The notes: generated by a model from the letters alone, not told the origin. A DNA stretch of 64,000 nt from CAYVIB01 sp964451365 (GCA_964451365.1 CAYVIB010000009.1:1-64000); one strand, 5' to 3'. Shown: positions 45,883 to 54,385, counted from the first letter of the stretch. Numbers and translations: made by a program.

Positions 45883-46448
45883 CTAACGCCAGCCCTCTTT
45901 CCACTGCCGATATTCTTGCGGTCGCAATTTATGGCGGGCAATATTACCTTCGTGCAGTGATATTAGTTCGGTTTCAACCACTTCGAGAAAACGCACTATC
46001 TCGTCAAAATGAACCGTTACCATTGCCTTTTCTCGGATAAGCGCCGTGGCTTCTCGCTTGTTTTTTCTGCCTTTCACCACTTCGTTTACGGCGCTGGAAA
46101 TTTCAGCCTTATAACGCTGGCGGAAGGGGTCCGGTTGGCCCAAGGATTTACGCACCGCTGAATAGCGCTTGCAGGAACGTTCATATTAGGGGAATATTGG
46201 CTGCCAGCCGGGACACGCGTTTATTCACATCTTCAAAGGGTTGCAAATATGGCAGGTGGACCATGGAGAAAAAGGCTTGCTCGAATGGATCGGTTATTGT
46301 TGTCGCGGTATCCAGAACCTGGTCAAAGCATTCTTCTATCTGCTGTGATTTGATCAACCGAAGCCCCTGCCGGAGAGTGCTTAATGACATTCAGAACGAG
46401 TTGGATGTCCTGGGAAGAATTGTCCTGGGAAGCATTTCGTTTTGACAT
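45883..46448 (-). pseudogene. HTH-Fic family protein, broken by deletions and frameshift
   Basis: Three segments in different frames follow the order of HTH-Fic proteins. Segment 1 (from ATG 46448) reads MSKRNASQDNSSQDIQLVLN and continues as a helix-turn-helix-like start before a TGA. Segment 2 (about 46181-46370) includes TDPFEQAFFSMVHLPYLQPF and EDVNKRVSRLAAN, the Fic active-site region with no catalytic His before PF. Segment 3 (45883 to about 46172) runs ERSCKRYSAVRKSLGQPDPF to LHEGNIARHKLRPQEYRQW. Compared with full-length relatives, roughly 200 residues are missing between 1 and 2 and about 40 between 2 and 3. The product cannot be functional. Confidence 0.8.
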
Positions 46449-46450
46449 AG

Positions 46451-46500
46451 TGGCGCAATTATGGCGCATTTTTTAAAATTGCGCCATTTGTGGCGCGCAA
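46451..46500. promoter_or_regulatory. nested inverted-repeat operator (TGGCGCA) of the Fic remnant
   Basis: TGGCGCAATT (46451-46460) pairs with AATTGCGCCA (46477-46486). Inside it ATGGCGCA (46461-46468) pairs with TGCGCCAT (46480-46487). Another TGGCGCGCAA follows at 46491. The set ends 2 bases before the ATG of the broken HTH-Fic gene and resembles an autoregulatory operator. Confidence 0.6.
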
Positions 46501-46543
46501 TCTTCATATATCTTTTTGACAATCAACAAAAAAAAAACGGATT

Positions 46544-47413
46544 TTAACGGGTAAACACTACGGTTTTCGTTCCATTCAACAGAATGCGATGCTCCGCATG
46601 CCAGCGCACGGCACGCTGCAGTACCACCGCTTCGATATCGCGGCCGATCTCCACCAGTTCATTCGGCGTATTGGCGTGGGTGACGCGCTCCACCGCCTGC
46701 TCGATTATCGGACCTTCGTCCAGTTCGGAAGTAACGTAATGAGCGGTAGCGCCGATTAACTTAACGCCCCGATCATACGCTTGGTGATAAGGTTTTGCGC
46801 CTTTAAAACCAGGCAGGAAGGAATGATGAATATTGATCGCCCGGCCTTCCAGTTTTGCACAAGTCTCGTCGGAAATAATCTGCATATATCTCGCCAGCAC
46901 CAGCAGGTTGGCTTGCGTGTCCTCCATCACTTCCAGGATCTGTTGTTCCTGTTCCTTTCGGGTTTGCAGCGTCACCGGCAAATAATGGAAAGGAACCCCA
47001 TACCACTCCGTCAGCGAACGCATATTTTCGTGGTTGGATACCACACCGACAATATCCACCGGCAGAAAACCGCGTTTCCAGCCGTTGAGCAAATTATCCA
47101 GGCAGTGGCCCCACTGGGAGACAGCAATCAATACTTTTGTTTTTTCCCGCACATTGTGCAACTCCCAATCCATTTTGTAACGCTCGGCCACGGACTGAAA
47201 GGCGGACTTGATGTCGGCCATTCTTTTCGGTCCTTCCACCGACTCCAGTAGCGTGCGCATAAAGAATTTGCGCGTGGTGATATCCTCGAACTGGGAGGAT
47301 TCGCGGATATTAAATCCCTGCAGGGAAAAGAGACTGGCGACGGCAGCGACAATACCGGGACGGTCGTCGCAACTGAATTTTAAAATAAGTTCTTCTACTT
47401 TTTTATCCGGCAT
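46544..47413 (-). CDS. purU: formyltetrahydrofolate deformylase PurU
   Basis: PurU hydrolyses 10-formyl-THF to formate and THF, balancing one-carbon pools. The 289-residue protein has an N-terminal ACT domain (LKFSCDDRPGIVAAVASLFS) and a formyltransferase-fold catalytic domain. The catalytic Asn-His-Asp appear in INIHHSFLPGFKGAKPYHQA and HYVTSELDEGPIIEQ. Start is ATG 47413 or the in-frame GTG three codons upstream (47422); neither has a clear ribosome-binding site. A 17-base tandem duplication lies just upstream. Confidence 0.94.
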   Translation of the reverse strand: MPDKKVEELILKFSCDDRPGIVAAVASLFSLQGFNIRESSQFEDITTRKFFMRTLLESVEGPKRMADIKSAFQSVAERYKMDWELHNVREKTKVLIAVSQWGHCLDNLLNGWKRGFLPVDIVGVVSNHENMRSLTEWYGVPFHYLPVTLQTRKEQEQQILEVMEDTQANLLVLARYMQIISDETCAKLEGRAINIHHSFLPGFKGAKPYHQAYDRGVKLIGATAHYVTSELDEGPIIEQAVERVTHANTPNELVEIGRDIEAVVLQRAVRWHAEHRILLNGTKTVVFTR

Positions 47414-47430
47414 CTTTTTCACTATAACTT

Positions 47431-47464
47431 TCTATTTACGTACCTTTTCTATTTACGTACCTTT
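47431..47464. repeat. perfect 17-base tandem duplication upstream of purU
   Basis: TCTATTTACGTACCTTT occurs twice in direct contact (47431-47447 and 47448-47464), 9 to 18 bases upstream of the possible purU starts. It lies in the purU leader or promoter. Confidence 0.85.
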
Positions 47465-47470
47465 CCCACT

Positions 47471-47566
47471 GTAGGTTGGGATGAGCGCAGAGAATCCCAA
47501 CGTGAGAACGCGTGGCTGGATTTCCGCCCCACGCGCCGGTTCTTTTAATAAAGAAGCACAACCTAC
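47471..47566. repeat. small palindromic element with GTAGGTTG ends
   Basis: The 96-base stretch begins GTAGGTTGGG and ends CACAACCTAC, so its ends are inverted repeats. Inside, TTGGGAT/ATCCCAA (47476-47500) and CGCGTGG/CCACGCG (around 47510-47535) form two further stems. It separates purU from the DUF1287 gene and contains no reading frame of note. Confidence 0.7.
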
Positions 47567-47585
47567 CGGCACCATCAGCCACACG

Positions 47586-48203
47586 TTACCTTAGTGGCTC
47601 ATTTTTTATAAACCGATAATGCCCCGTAATCCGATAATCAAAAAGAGCATCCTCTTCCTTCGGGCCTGTGCCAATATTATGAATAATCAACGGCCGCACA
47701 TTATCTTGCGAAAATTTATCCGATACCAGCCCGATATGCGGCAGGTTGCCCGGCAGCATCCAGGTCACCAGATCCCCCGGCCGATAATCCGTCGCATCTT
47801 GCGAAACCGCCAGCACCTCGCCATGCTTTGCAAAGAAGGCTTGCAGATTGGGCACCCGCCGGTGATCAATATTCGGGTCCGGCCGCGTCAGCCCCCAAAT
47901 GTCGGGGTACTCGGAAAAACGCGCTTTCATATCCTCGTGCACCAGCTGCTGTAAATCGATACCGAGTTGGCGGTAGGAGCGGATAACCACATCCGTGCAC
48001 ACACCCCGATCGGCGGGAACATCGCCCATGGGATAAGCGATTGCCACGTAAGCCCCATCGTACACCACACGCTGTAACGTTCGCTCCCGCGCCGCCGCGA
48101 CCAGTTGTTCGGCAAACGTATCCGCCAGGCCTTCCTGCGCAGGAAAAACCAGTGGAACAAGTACCAGTGGAACAAGTAAAAGTAGCGTTCGGAGCTGTTT
48201 CAT
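47586..48203 (-). CDS. periplasmic DUF1287 family protein
   Basis: The 205-residue protein has a signal peptide (LRTLLLLVPLVLVPLVFPAQEGLA). The mature part has GVCTDVVIRSYRQLGIDLQQLVHEDM, PNIDHRRVPNLQAFF and PGDLVTWMLPGNLPHIGLVSD. The conserved Cys and His are compatible with an NlpC/P60-like or amidase-type fold, but the activity of this family is not established. A perfect 15-base tandem repeat (48148-48177) lengthens the signal peptide core. It lies 28 bases after the dienoyl-CoA reductase gene. Confidence 0.85.
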   Translation of the reverse strand: MKQLRTLLLLVPLVLVPLVFPAQEGLADTFAEQLVAAARERTLQRVVYDGAYVAIAYPMGDVPADRGVCTDVVIRSYRQLGIDLQQLVHEDMKARFSEYPDIWGLTRPDPNIDHRRVPNLQAFFAKHGEVLAVSQDATDYRPGDLVTWMLPGNLPHIGLVSDKFSQDNVRPLIIHNIGTGPKEEDALFDYRITGHYRFIKNEPLR

Positions 48204-48231
48204 CGCCTGTTCTTATTGCTGCCGGTTTTTA

Positions 48232-49050
48232 TTATTGCGCGGCCATCTGCTGCATCAACTCCGTCAGCGTGAAGGCAAAACTGGAGGCCCCTCCCAGCGA
48301 CCAGCCCCCATCCACCGGAATCACCGCGCCATTCACGTAAGCCGCCTCGGCAGAGGACAGGAACATACACATGTGGCCGATATCCTCAGGCTGCCCCAGG
48401 CGTTGCAACGGCACAGTTCTTTTCGCCATATCCATCAGCGCCGGCGTCGGCGCCAGCCGGTTCATGCCCTCGGTGTCCGCAATAGGGCCGGGCACCACGC
48501 TGTTTATGCGGATGCCCTCCGGCCCCCACTCCTGCGCCAGGCAACGGGTAATCATATCCACCCCGGCCTTGGCGGCACAAACGTGCGACTGAGCCACCAT
48601 CGGCAGGAAGGCCTGCGGCGCCGAGATATTGATAATACTCGCGCCCGGCTTTTGCAAATGAGGGTAGGCCGCCTGCATCACATGGAAAGTGCCCAGCAAA
48701 TCGATATCCACCACCGATTTAAAGCCGTTGGCGGACATGCTGTTCGCCGTTGCCGGGAAGTTCCCGGCGGCGCCGGAAACCAGCACATCAAACCGACCCA
48801 GCTTGTCGGCCACCGACGCCATACCGGCCACCAGGGCCTCCTTGTCGCGCACATCGGCGGCAAAACCCATGGCATCGCCACCCAGTTGGCGCACCGCCTG
48901 AACGGTTTCATCCACCTTTTCCTGCCTGCGGCTCGCCACCGCCACGTTCGCGCCGTGGCGGGCGAAACATTCGGCAATCCCCCGGTTGATCCCGCTGGTG
49001 CCGCCGATGACCACCACCGTTTTGCCACTAAAATCAAACCTCGCACTCAT
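48232..49050 (-). CDS. short-chain dehydrogenase, 2,4-dienoyl-CoA reductase (DECR2) type
   Basis: The 272-residue SDR has the NADP-binding GGTSGINRGIAECFARHGAN (residues 16-35) and SGAAGNF. It has no classical YxxxK; instead HVCAAKAGVDMITRCLAQEW matches the H-x-x-x-A-K pattern of peroxisomal 2,4-dienoyl-CoA reductases. VPGPIADTEGMNRLAP is also typical of that branch. It should reduce 2,4-dienoyl-CoA in degradation of unsaturated fatty acids. It lies 14 bases after the enoyl-CoA hydratase/isomerase gene, which supports this. Confidence 0.85.
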   Translation of the reverse strand: MSARFDFSGKTVVVIGGTSGINRGIAECFARHGANVAVASRRQEKVDETVQAVRQLGGDAMGFAADVRDKEALVAGMASVADKLGRFDVLVSGAAGNFPATANSMSANGFKSVVDIDLLGTFHVMQAAYPHLQKPGASIINISAPQAFLPMVAQSHVCAAKAGVDMITRCLAQEWGPEGIRINSVVPGPIADTEGMNRLAPTPALMDMAKRTVPLQRLGQPEDIGHMCMFLSSAEAAYVNGAVIPVDGGWSLGGASSFAFTLTELMQQMAAQ

Positions 49051-49064
49051 CTTTCGCTCCCTCT

Positions 49065-49835
49065 CTATTCAAAACGGGTAAAGTCCGGCTGGCGCTTTTC
49101 AAAGAAGGCGGTCACCGCCTCCTTGAACTCCGCCCCCCGCAATGCCCGGGTAAATTGATGCAGCTCGTCCGACATCGCCTGGTCCACCCGCTGTGAATTG
49201 GCCTTTTTAAACAATGCCTTGGTGACGCGCACCGCTTCCGGCGGCTGGATACCAAGCTTGGCGCACTGCTCCCGGGCCACCGCCAAAGGATCTTTCACCA
49301 CTGCGTTAATCAAACCCGCCGCGCGCGCCTGGGATGCGCTGAACTCCTCGCACAATAACAGCCATTCCGCCGCCTTCACATGTCCCACCAGGCGCGGCAG
49401 GAGATAACTGGAGGCATATTCCGGGCACAGGCCCAGGTTGACAAAAGGCAGGCGAAAATTCGATTCGGCGCTGCAATAGGCCAGGTCGCAGTGCAGCAGC
49501 AAGGTGGCGCCAATGCCCACCGCCATGCCATCGATGGCGACGACGACCGGCTTGGGAAAAGTTGCCAGCTCCCGCATAAAGGCAAAAATAACGTTATCTT
49601 CGGCGCTGATATCCTCCGCCTTATTAGCGAAATCCGCTAGATCGTTACCACTGGTAAAGCAGCCCTGGCTGCCGGTTAACAGCACGCTCCTGATCGTGGA
49701 ATCCGACGAGGCATTTAGCAGGGCCTCCGTCAGCGCCTCGTACATGTCGATATTGATCGCATTCTTCCGGTCCGGCCGGTCCAGAGCCAACTCCAGCGTC
49801 GAACCGTTTCTGTCACTTTTTACGTACTCGGTCAT
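49065..49835 (-). CDS. enoyl-CoA hydratase/isomerase family protein
   Basis: The 256-residue crotonase-fold protein has the oxyanion-hole motifs GCFTSGNDLADF and DGMAVGIGATLLLHCDLAY, with a catalytic-type Glu in NLGLCPEYASSYLLPRLVG. The pattern fits delta3-delta2-enoyl-CoA isomerase more than hydratase. The start ATG 49835 has AGGAG 6 bases upstream, so it is preferred to ATG 49841 and to the longer frame from 49907. With the dienoyl-CoA reductase it forms an operon for unsaturated fatty acid breakdown. Confidence 0.88.
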   Translation of the reverse strand: MTEYVKSDRNGSTLELALDRPDRKNAINIDMYEALTEALLNASSDSTIRSVLLTGSQGCFTSGNDLADFANKAEDISAEDNVIFAFMRELATFPKPVVVAIDGMAVGIGATLLLHCDLAYCSAESNFRLPFVNLGLCPEYASSYLLPRLVGHVKAAEWLLLCEEFSASQARAAGLINAVVKDPLAVAREQCAKLGIQPPEAVRVTKALFKKANSQRVDQAMSDELHQFTRALRGAEFKEAVTAFFEKRQPDFTRFE

Positions 49836-50001
49836 TGCCATCTCCTGTCTGTCCAATCCGCGGTCTTCGATTGCACCGACCATTTTGCTCACGGCAGTAT
49901 ACCCCACGCCCTCCCATTATCGGCGCTTCCTGTTGCATCTTGCCGGCGGACCGCTACAATCCCCGCTCTTCTTTCATAAACCACTTATCAGTGCCGCGCC
50001 T

Positions 50002-51741
50002 ATGAATATTCGCAGCTTACTTACCGAGCGTGTCCGCAATGCCATGTCGGACGCCGGAATTCCCGCCGACTACGACCCCCATGTGGCCTTGAGCAAGCGG
50101 CCCGGCTTTGGCGATTACCAGGCCAACGGCGCCATGGCGGCGGCAAAGTTCCTCAAGTCCAATCCACGCGAACTGGCACAGCGGATCGTGGACAATCTGG
50201 AACTGGAAGGTATCGCCACCAAGGTGGAGGTTGCCGGTCCCGGCTTTATCAACATTCACCTGGACAAGCAGTGGCTGTCCCAACAGTTTTTCCTGGCCAG
50301 CAACAGCGAAACCCTGAACATCCTCTCCAAGGACATTCAGCACACGGTGGTGATTGATTATTCCTCCCCCAACCTGGCGAAAGAAATGCACGTCGGCCAT
50401 TTGCGGTCCACCATCATCGGCGATGCGGTAGCGCGCGTGCTGGAGTTTCTTGGAGACCGTATTATCCGGCAGAATCATGTGGGCGACTGGGGAACCCAGT
50501 TCGGCATGCTGATCGCGGAACTGGAATATCACCTGAGTGACGGCGAGCAGGCCGAACTGGCATTGAAGGACCTGGAGAAATTTTACCAGCAGGCCAAGCA
50601 GCATTTTGATTCCGACGCGACCTTCGCCAACCTCGCCCGGGAATATGTGGTGCGCCTGCAGTCGGGCGATCCGAACGTAAACTCCCTCTGGCAGAAATTC
50701 CGCGCCGTCTCGCTGCAACACTGCGACGATATTTACCAGAAGCTAAACATTACCCTGACGCAGAACGATATCAAGGGCGAAAGCGCCTATAACGATTATC
50801 TTGCACAAGTGGTTCTCGACCTGCAGGAAAAAGGTCTTGTCGTCGAAGACGAAGGGGCGCAGGTAGCCTTTTTGGAGGAACTGGCGGACAAGAACGGCGA
50901 CCCGAGCCCCGTCATCGTGCGCAAAAAAGACGGCGGTTTTTTGTATGCCACCACGGACCTGGCCGCTCTGCAATACCGGGTGCGGGACTTGAAGGCGGAC
51001 CGTATTCTTTACTTTATCGACGCGCGCCAGTCACTGCATATGCAGCAGGTGTTTATTCTCGCGCGCAAGGCCAACTTTGCCAGCGAGTGGACCAGTCTGG
51101 AGCACCACCCCTTCGGTACCATGTTGGGCAGTGACGGTAAGCCTTTTAAAACACGTAGCGGCGGCACCGTAAAGCTGGCTGAATTGCTCGACGAGGCAAT
51201 TGAGCGAGGCGAAAAAACCGTGCGCGAAAAAAATCCCACGCTGACAGAGGATGAAATAAAAGACGTTGCCCGCAAGGTAGGTATCGGCGCGGTGAAATAT
51301 GCCGACCTGTCGAAAACCCGCACCAATGATTATGTGTTTAACTGGGATGCCATGTTGAGTTTCGAGGGCAATACCGGCCCTTACCTGCAATACGCCTACA
51401 CGCGAATCTGCAGTATTTTCCGCAAGGCGGAGACGGACATGGAAAAGTTTGCCGGCGAACTGCAGCTGCACAAACCACAGGAATACGCACTCGCGCTTAA
51501 AACCCTGCAGTTTTCCGAGGTGATCGAACAGGTGGGCGAGGAGGCTTACCCGCATGTGCTGTGCAATTACCTGTACGACCTGGCCAGCCTGTTTATGAGC
51601 TTTTACGAGGCCTGCCCGATTTTGAAATCCGACGTGCCGGTCGATCTCAGGGAGAGCCGCCTGCAACTGAGCAAGGGCGTGGCCAGGACGCTCAAAATCG
51701 GCTTAAACCTGCTCGGTATCGAAGTGATGGAAAAAATGTAG
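50002..51741 (+). CDS. argS: arginyl-tRNA synthetase ArgS
   Basis: The class I synthetase has 579 residues, the normal length. The ATG at 50002 starts MNIRSLLTERVRNAMSDAG; the frame open further upstream is antisense to the isomerase gene. Domains are the N-terminal Arg-tRNA D-loop-binding region, the HIGH motif as MHVGHLRST (about residue 130), and the C-terminal DALR anticodon-binding domain. The KMSKS position reads GSDGKPFKTRSGG, as is usual for ArgS of this group. Confidence 0.96.
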   Translation: MNIRSLLTERVRNAMSDAGIPADYDPHVALSKRPGFGDYQANGAMAAAKFLKSNPRELAQRIVDNLELEGIATKVEVAGPGFINIHLDKQWLSQQFFLASNSETLNILSKDIQHTVVIDYSSPNLAKEMHVGHLRSTIIGDAVARVLEFLGDRIIRQNHVGDWGTQFGMLIAELEYHLSDGEQAELALKDLEKFYQQAKQHFDSDATFANLAREYVVRLQSGDPNVNSLWQKFRAVSLQHCDDIYQKLNITLTQNDIKGESAYNDYLAQVVLDLQEKGLVVEDEGAQVAFLEELADKNGDPSPVIVRKKDGGFLYATTDLAALQYRVRDLKADRILYFIDARQSLHMQQVFILARKANFASEWTSLEHHPFGTMLGSDGKPFKTRSGGTVKLAELLDEAIERGEKTVREKNPTLTEDEIKDVARKVGIGAVKYADLSKTRTNDYVFNWDAMLSFEGNTGPYLQYAYTRICSIFRKAETDMEKFAGELQLHKPQEYALALKTLQFSEVIEQVGEEAYPHVLCNYLYDLASLFMSFYEACPILKSDVPVDLRESRLQLSKGVARTLKIGLNLLGIEVMEKM

Positions 51742-51753
51742 TGTTAACAGGCC

Positions 51754-53025
51754 CTAAGCCAGCTCTGACATCGGCGGGCGCTTCCTTTCCACATTATCCT
51801 GCTCGTAATACTCGAAGACGAACTCACAAATACCGGGCCGCATGCCCGGCTGAAACACATGCGTATGCTTTATCATAAAGCCCGGAATCAACTTGCCAAT
51901 TGCGGTAGAGGTAATGGGTTCCTGCGCGCGTTTGCCGGTTTTGCTTTCCGACAAATTGACGGTACCGTTTTTATTCAAATGAAATTCCCGCGACGTTTCC
52001 GGAATTGAATTGCCCATGTAAGCCATCACAATCAGCTTCGTATGCTGTTTACAATAACGGCTTAAGCGAACGCCGATATCGCGCAGCAACTCACGGTCAC
52101 AAAAATTAAAAATATCCCAGATGATAATCGCATCGAAAGTCATGCCTTCGTCGAATGCCAGCGCTTCGGGGCTTAAGCGATTGTCGCTGTCGTCGCCGTT
52201 GCTTTTGCGCCAGCGAATCGAGGAAAAAAGATCCTCGCTGTAAACCTCCTCGCAGCAGTTCCGCCACACATCCATGTTTTCCGTAACCTTGGCACCCAGG
52301 TCCAGTACCCGCGCAAACGGTCGTGCCTTCAAAAACCGGATCAGCGACTGTATAGCCGGAGAAACGTGTTGCTCAACGGCAGTATTTTTTTGCCTTCCGT
52401 GATGCACTTCCGCCTGCGCCACATGCATTTTGCGCGTCAGCTTCTCCGGCATATAGCGCAATACATGCTCCGCGATGCCCGGCTGCATTCCCTCCACATG
52501 CAGCAGCGTGTTGTGCATGTAATATTCCGGCAGGGCCTTCAACAGGCTCGCGGTCTGGTGGTGGCCCACGCGGCGGGGTTGCAGCGTGTCTTCGGCAAAC
52601 TGTACATAGTGCCGGTCGATAATCTGGAAGCGTCGGGGCATTTGCGGAATATCCTGGCCGACATACTTTACCCAGTGCAGCAAGGTATCCTTCTTGCACA
52701 CGTTGTTGAGCGTGTTCAGCAGCGCCTGTATAAGCGGCAGCTCCAGGTAGTTGAAAAAATCCCAGGCCAGAATAATATCGAATTTTTCTTCATCATTATG
52801 GGGCGAGAGAAACTCCCGCAGTCGGACAAGCGCCTGATCCAGCGGTTGATCGTGATTATCGGCAATAAACTCGTCCAGGTTTTCAAAATGGATTTTGCAG
52901 CTGAGTCGGGAGAAGAACTGAAAGGTCCCTTGCGTCATGGGACCGAGGTCCAGCACGCGATTGCGCGTCGAGGCTTTAACTTCGTTATAAATAGACGTGA
53001 TACCGGGTGATCTGTGTCGGATCAT
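51754..53025 (-). CDS. protein of two duplicated methyltransferase-like domains
   Basis: The 423-residue cytoplasmic protein is an internal duplication. The first half has NRVLDLGPMTQGTFQFFSRL (about residue 22), FDIILAWDFFNYLELPLIQA (82) and GMQPGIAEHVLRY (179). The second half repeats them as ARVLDLGAKVTENMDVWRNC (about 240), FDAIIIWDIFNFCDRELLRD (298) and GMRPGICEFVFEYY (393). The VLDLG strands resemble SAM-binding motif I, but the glycine-rich loop is poor in both halves, so catalytic activity is uncertain. The ATG is at 53025. It shares a bidirectional terminator with the bactofilin gene upstream. Confidence 0.75.
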   Translation of the reverse strand: MIRHRSPGITSIYNEVKASTRNRVLDLGPMTQGTFQFFSRLSCKIHFENLDEFIADNHDQPLDQALVRLREFLSPHNDEEKFDIILAWDFFNYLELPLIQALLNTLNNVCKKDTLLHWVKYVGQDIPQMPRRFQIIDRHYVQFAEDTLQPRRVGHHQTASLLKALPEYYMHNTLLHVEGMQPGIAEHVLRYMPEKLTRKMHVAQAEVHHGRQKNTAVEQHVSPAIQSLIRFLKARPFARVLDLGAKVTENMDVWRNCCEEVYSEDLFSSIRWRKSNGDDSDNRLSPEALAFDEGMTFDAIIIWDIFNFCDRELLRDIGVRLSRYCKQHTKLIVMAYMGNSIPETSREFHLNKNGTVNLSESKTGKRAQEPITSTAIGKLIPGFMIKHTHVFQPGMRPGICEFVFEYYEQDNVERKRPPMSELA

Positions 53026-53080
53026 TCATGTCATCCGCAATATCGCGAACGGTGATATTTACAGGAAATCACAAAAAAAA

Positions 53081-53124
53081 GACGGGTGCCAGTAACCCCG
53101 AAGGTACTACAACCGGCACCCGTC
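53081..53124. terminator. bidirectional rho-independent terminator
   Basis: GACGGGTGCC (53081-53090) and GGCACCCGTC (53115-53124) are perfectly complementary, preceded by eight A and followed by five T. On the minus strand it terminates the bactofilin gene, whose stop codon overlaps the A-rich side. It separates bactofilin from the duplicated methyltransferase-like gene. Confidence 0.85.
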
Positions 53125-53127
53125 TTT

Positions 53128-53646
53128 TTATTCTTCACCGGAAGGCATATCGTTGTTATTCGCCGGCGCGGCGCTACTGGCCTTCGCCGTTTTCCTGAAA
53201 CCTTCCTTGTTGCCTTCCATATCCATATCGATGGAACCACGGAACTTGGCTCCATCTTCCAATACCACTCTTCCGGCAGTCAGGTTACCTTTCACGTTAC
53301 TGGATGACATGATGGCGATGCGTTCCTCGCCAAAAACGTCGCCTTCCACTGTACCCTTGATAGTGATTGTTTTCGCCATTACATTGGCTTTGATAATGCC
53401 GTGTTCGCCAACCGTCAGGTTGTGCCCCTTGAGATCGACAGTGCCGTCTACCTGTCCCTGGATAATCAGGTCCTCTTCGCCGACCAGTTCGCCCCGAAAA
53501 CGAATTTTGGGGCCGATCACCGCGGTGGGATTCGCCGCGGGTGCCTGCTGTTGCTGCGGCCTGATGGGAAAGGGTTCGGGTGCCGGGTCAAACGACTCAC
53601 TCGGCTCTGCTACTGCTTTTCTTGATTCATTTCTACTACCTAGCAT
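53128..53646 (-). CDS. bactofilin (polymer-forming cytoskeletal protein)
   Basis: The 172-residue protein has a disordered Pro/Gln-rich N-terminus (1-42). The bactofilin beta-helix core (about 43-140) begins IGPKIRFRGELVGEEDLIIQ and has repeated G-x-V/I turns (GQVDGTVDLKGHNLTVGEHG, NVKGNLTAGRVVLEDGAKFRG). A short acidic tail ends it. Bactofilins polymerise at the membrane and affect shape, stalks or protein positioning. No cell-wall hydrolase gene is adjacent. Confidence 0.93.
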   Translation of the reverse strand: MLGSRNESRKAVAEPSESFDPAPEPFPIRPQQQQAPAANPTAVIGPKIRFRGELVGEEDLIIQGQVDGTVDLKGHNLTVGEHGIIKANVMAKTITIKGTVEGDVFGEERIAIMSSSNVKGNLTAGRVVLEDGAKFRGSIDMDMEGNKEGFRKTAKASSAAPANNNDMPSGEE

Positions 53647-54055
53647 GGGAGAACTCCACTAAACCGCATCACCTCTAGGTTGTCGATCCCTGTTGAAGTT
53701 GAAGTGCCGCGAATTTGCTTGACGCTAACGAGTTCTCACAGTCCTGCAAGCCCGTTACCGTGTCAGTTAATGTAAATCAAAGAAGCCTGTGGCAGCGATG
53801 CAGGGGAGCCTTGTGCCACTCCAGATAAGCATAGTTCGGCTGCTGGCATCCGGCAGTTAATCTACACGACAGAAACTGTTTTTATGAATAGATTCACAGT
53901 TCAATGTTTTTTCGCTTGAAATAACAAACCGACTGAATTTTTATACTGTTGTCAAACGTGGCATAAATGTGAAAAGTTTTTTGTTTTTATTCTTTTAACA
54001 GAAGAACATCTAAATTTTTAGAATCAAAAAAAGCATGATGTTTTACATTGCAGGT
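53647..54055. other. intergenic region, nothing recognised
   Basis: About 410 bases upstream of the bactofilin gene and downstream of yqcC. It is increasingly AT-rich toward 53900-54050, with T- and A-tracts (TTTTTTGTTTTTATTCTTTT near 53980). The bactofilin promoter must lie here, but I could not define it. No reading frame or RNA gene is supported. Confidence 0.5.
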
Positions 54056-54385
54056 TTATGACGAACGCGTGATAACTTCATCAATTTTATTGAGTGTTTG
54101 AATCAGGTCTTCCACCAGCATGAACTGGCCGCGAAAATATTCCTCCGCCATTGGCGCAATATCACACTTTTGTGGCAGCGCGCCTTCACTCTCAATAATG
54201 TTTCTGATTCTGGGAATAAAGATAAACTGCAACCATTGCGTGAAAGACAGGGTATCCACCGCAAAAGGCTGCGTACTCAAAAGCGCTTCGGCGGGGGGAC
54301 GTTCGTCTTCCCATACTTTCAGCCGGCGCAGTTCGCACTCGACATCGATTAACAACTCACTGATAACAATGCGGTCGTTGCTCAT
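54056..54385 (-). CDS. yqcC: YqcC family protein (DUF446)
   Basis: The 109-residue helical protein contains LIDVECELRRLKVWEDERPP and PFAVDTLSFTQWLQFIFIPR, which define the YqcC family. Function unknown; in enterobacteria it neighbours truC. Here it overlaps the dinG stop by 4 bases and ends the operon acyltransferase-dinG-yqcC. Confidence 0.9.
   Translation of the reverse strand: MSNDRIVISELLIDVECELRRLKVWEDERPPAEALLSTQPFAVDTLSFTQWLQFIFIPRIRNIIESEGALPQKCDIAPMAEEYFRGQFMLVEDLIQTLNKIDEVITRSS

Noticed and set aside
48480..48560. Loss of catalytic Tyr in the SDR as evidence for an inactive enzyme
   Set aside because: The local sequence matches the 2,4-dienoyl-CoA reductase type, which naturally differs from YxxxK SDRs.
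51120..51170. Missing KMSKS motif in ArgS as a defect
   Set aside because: Many bacterial ArgS enzymes naturally lack KMSKS and use this degenerate loop.
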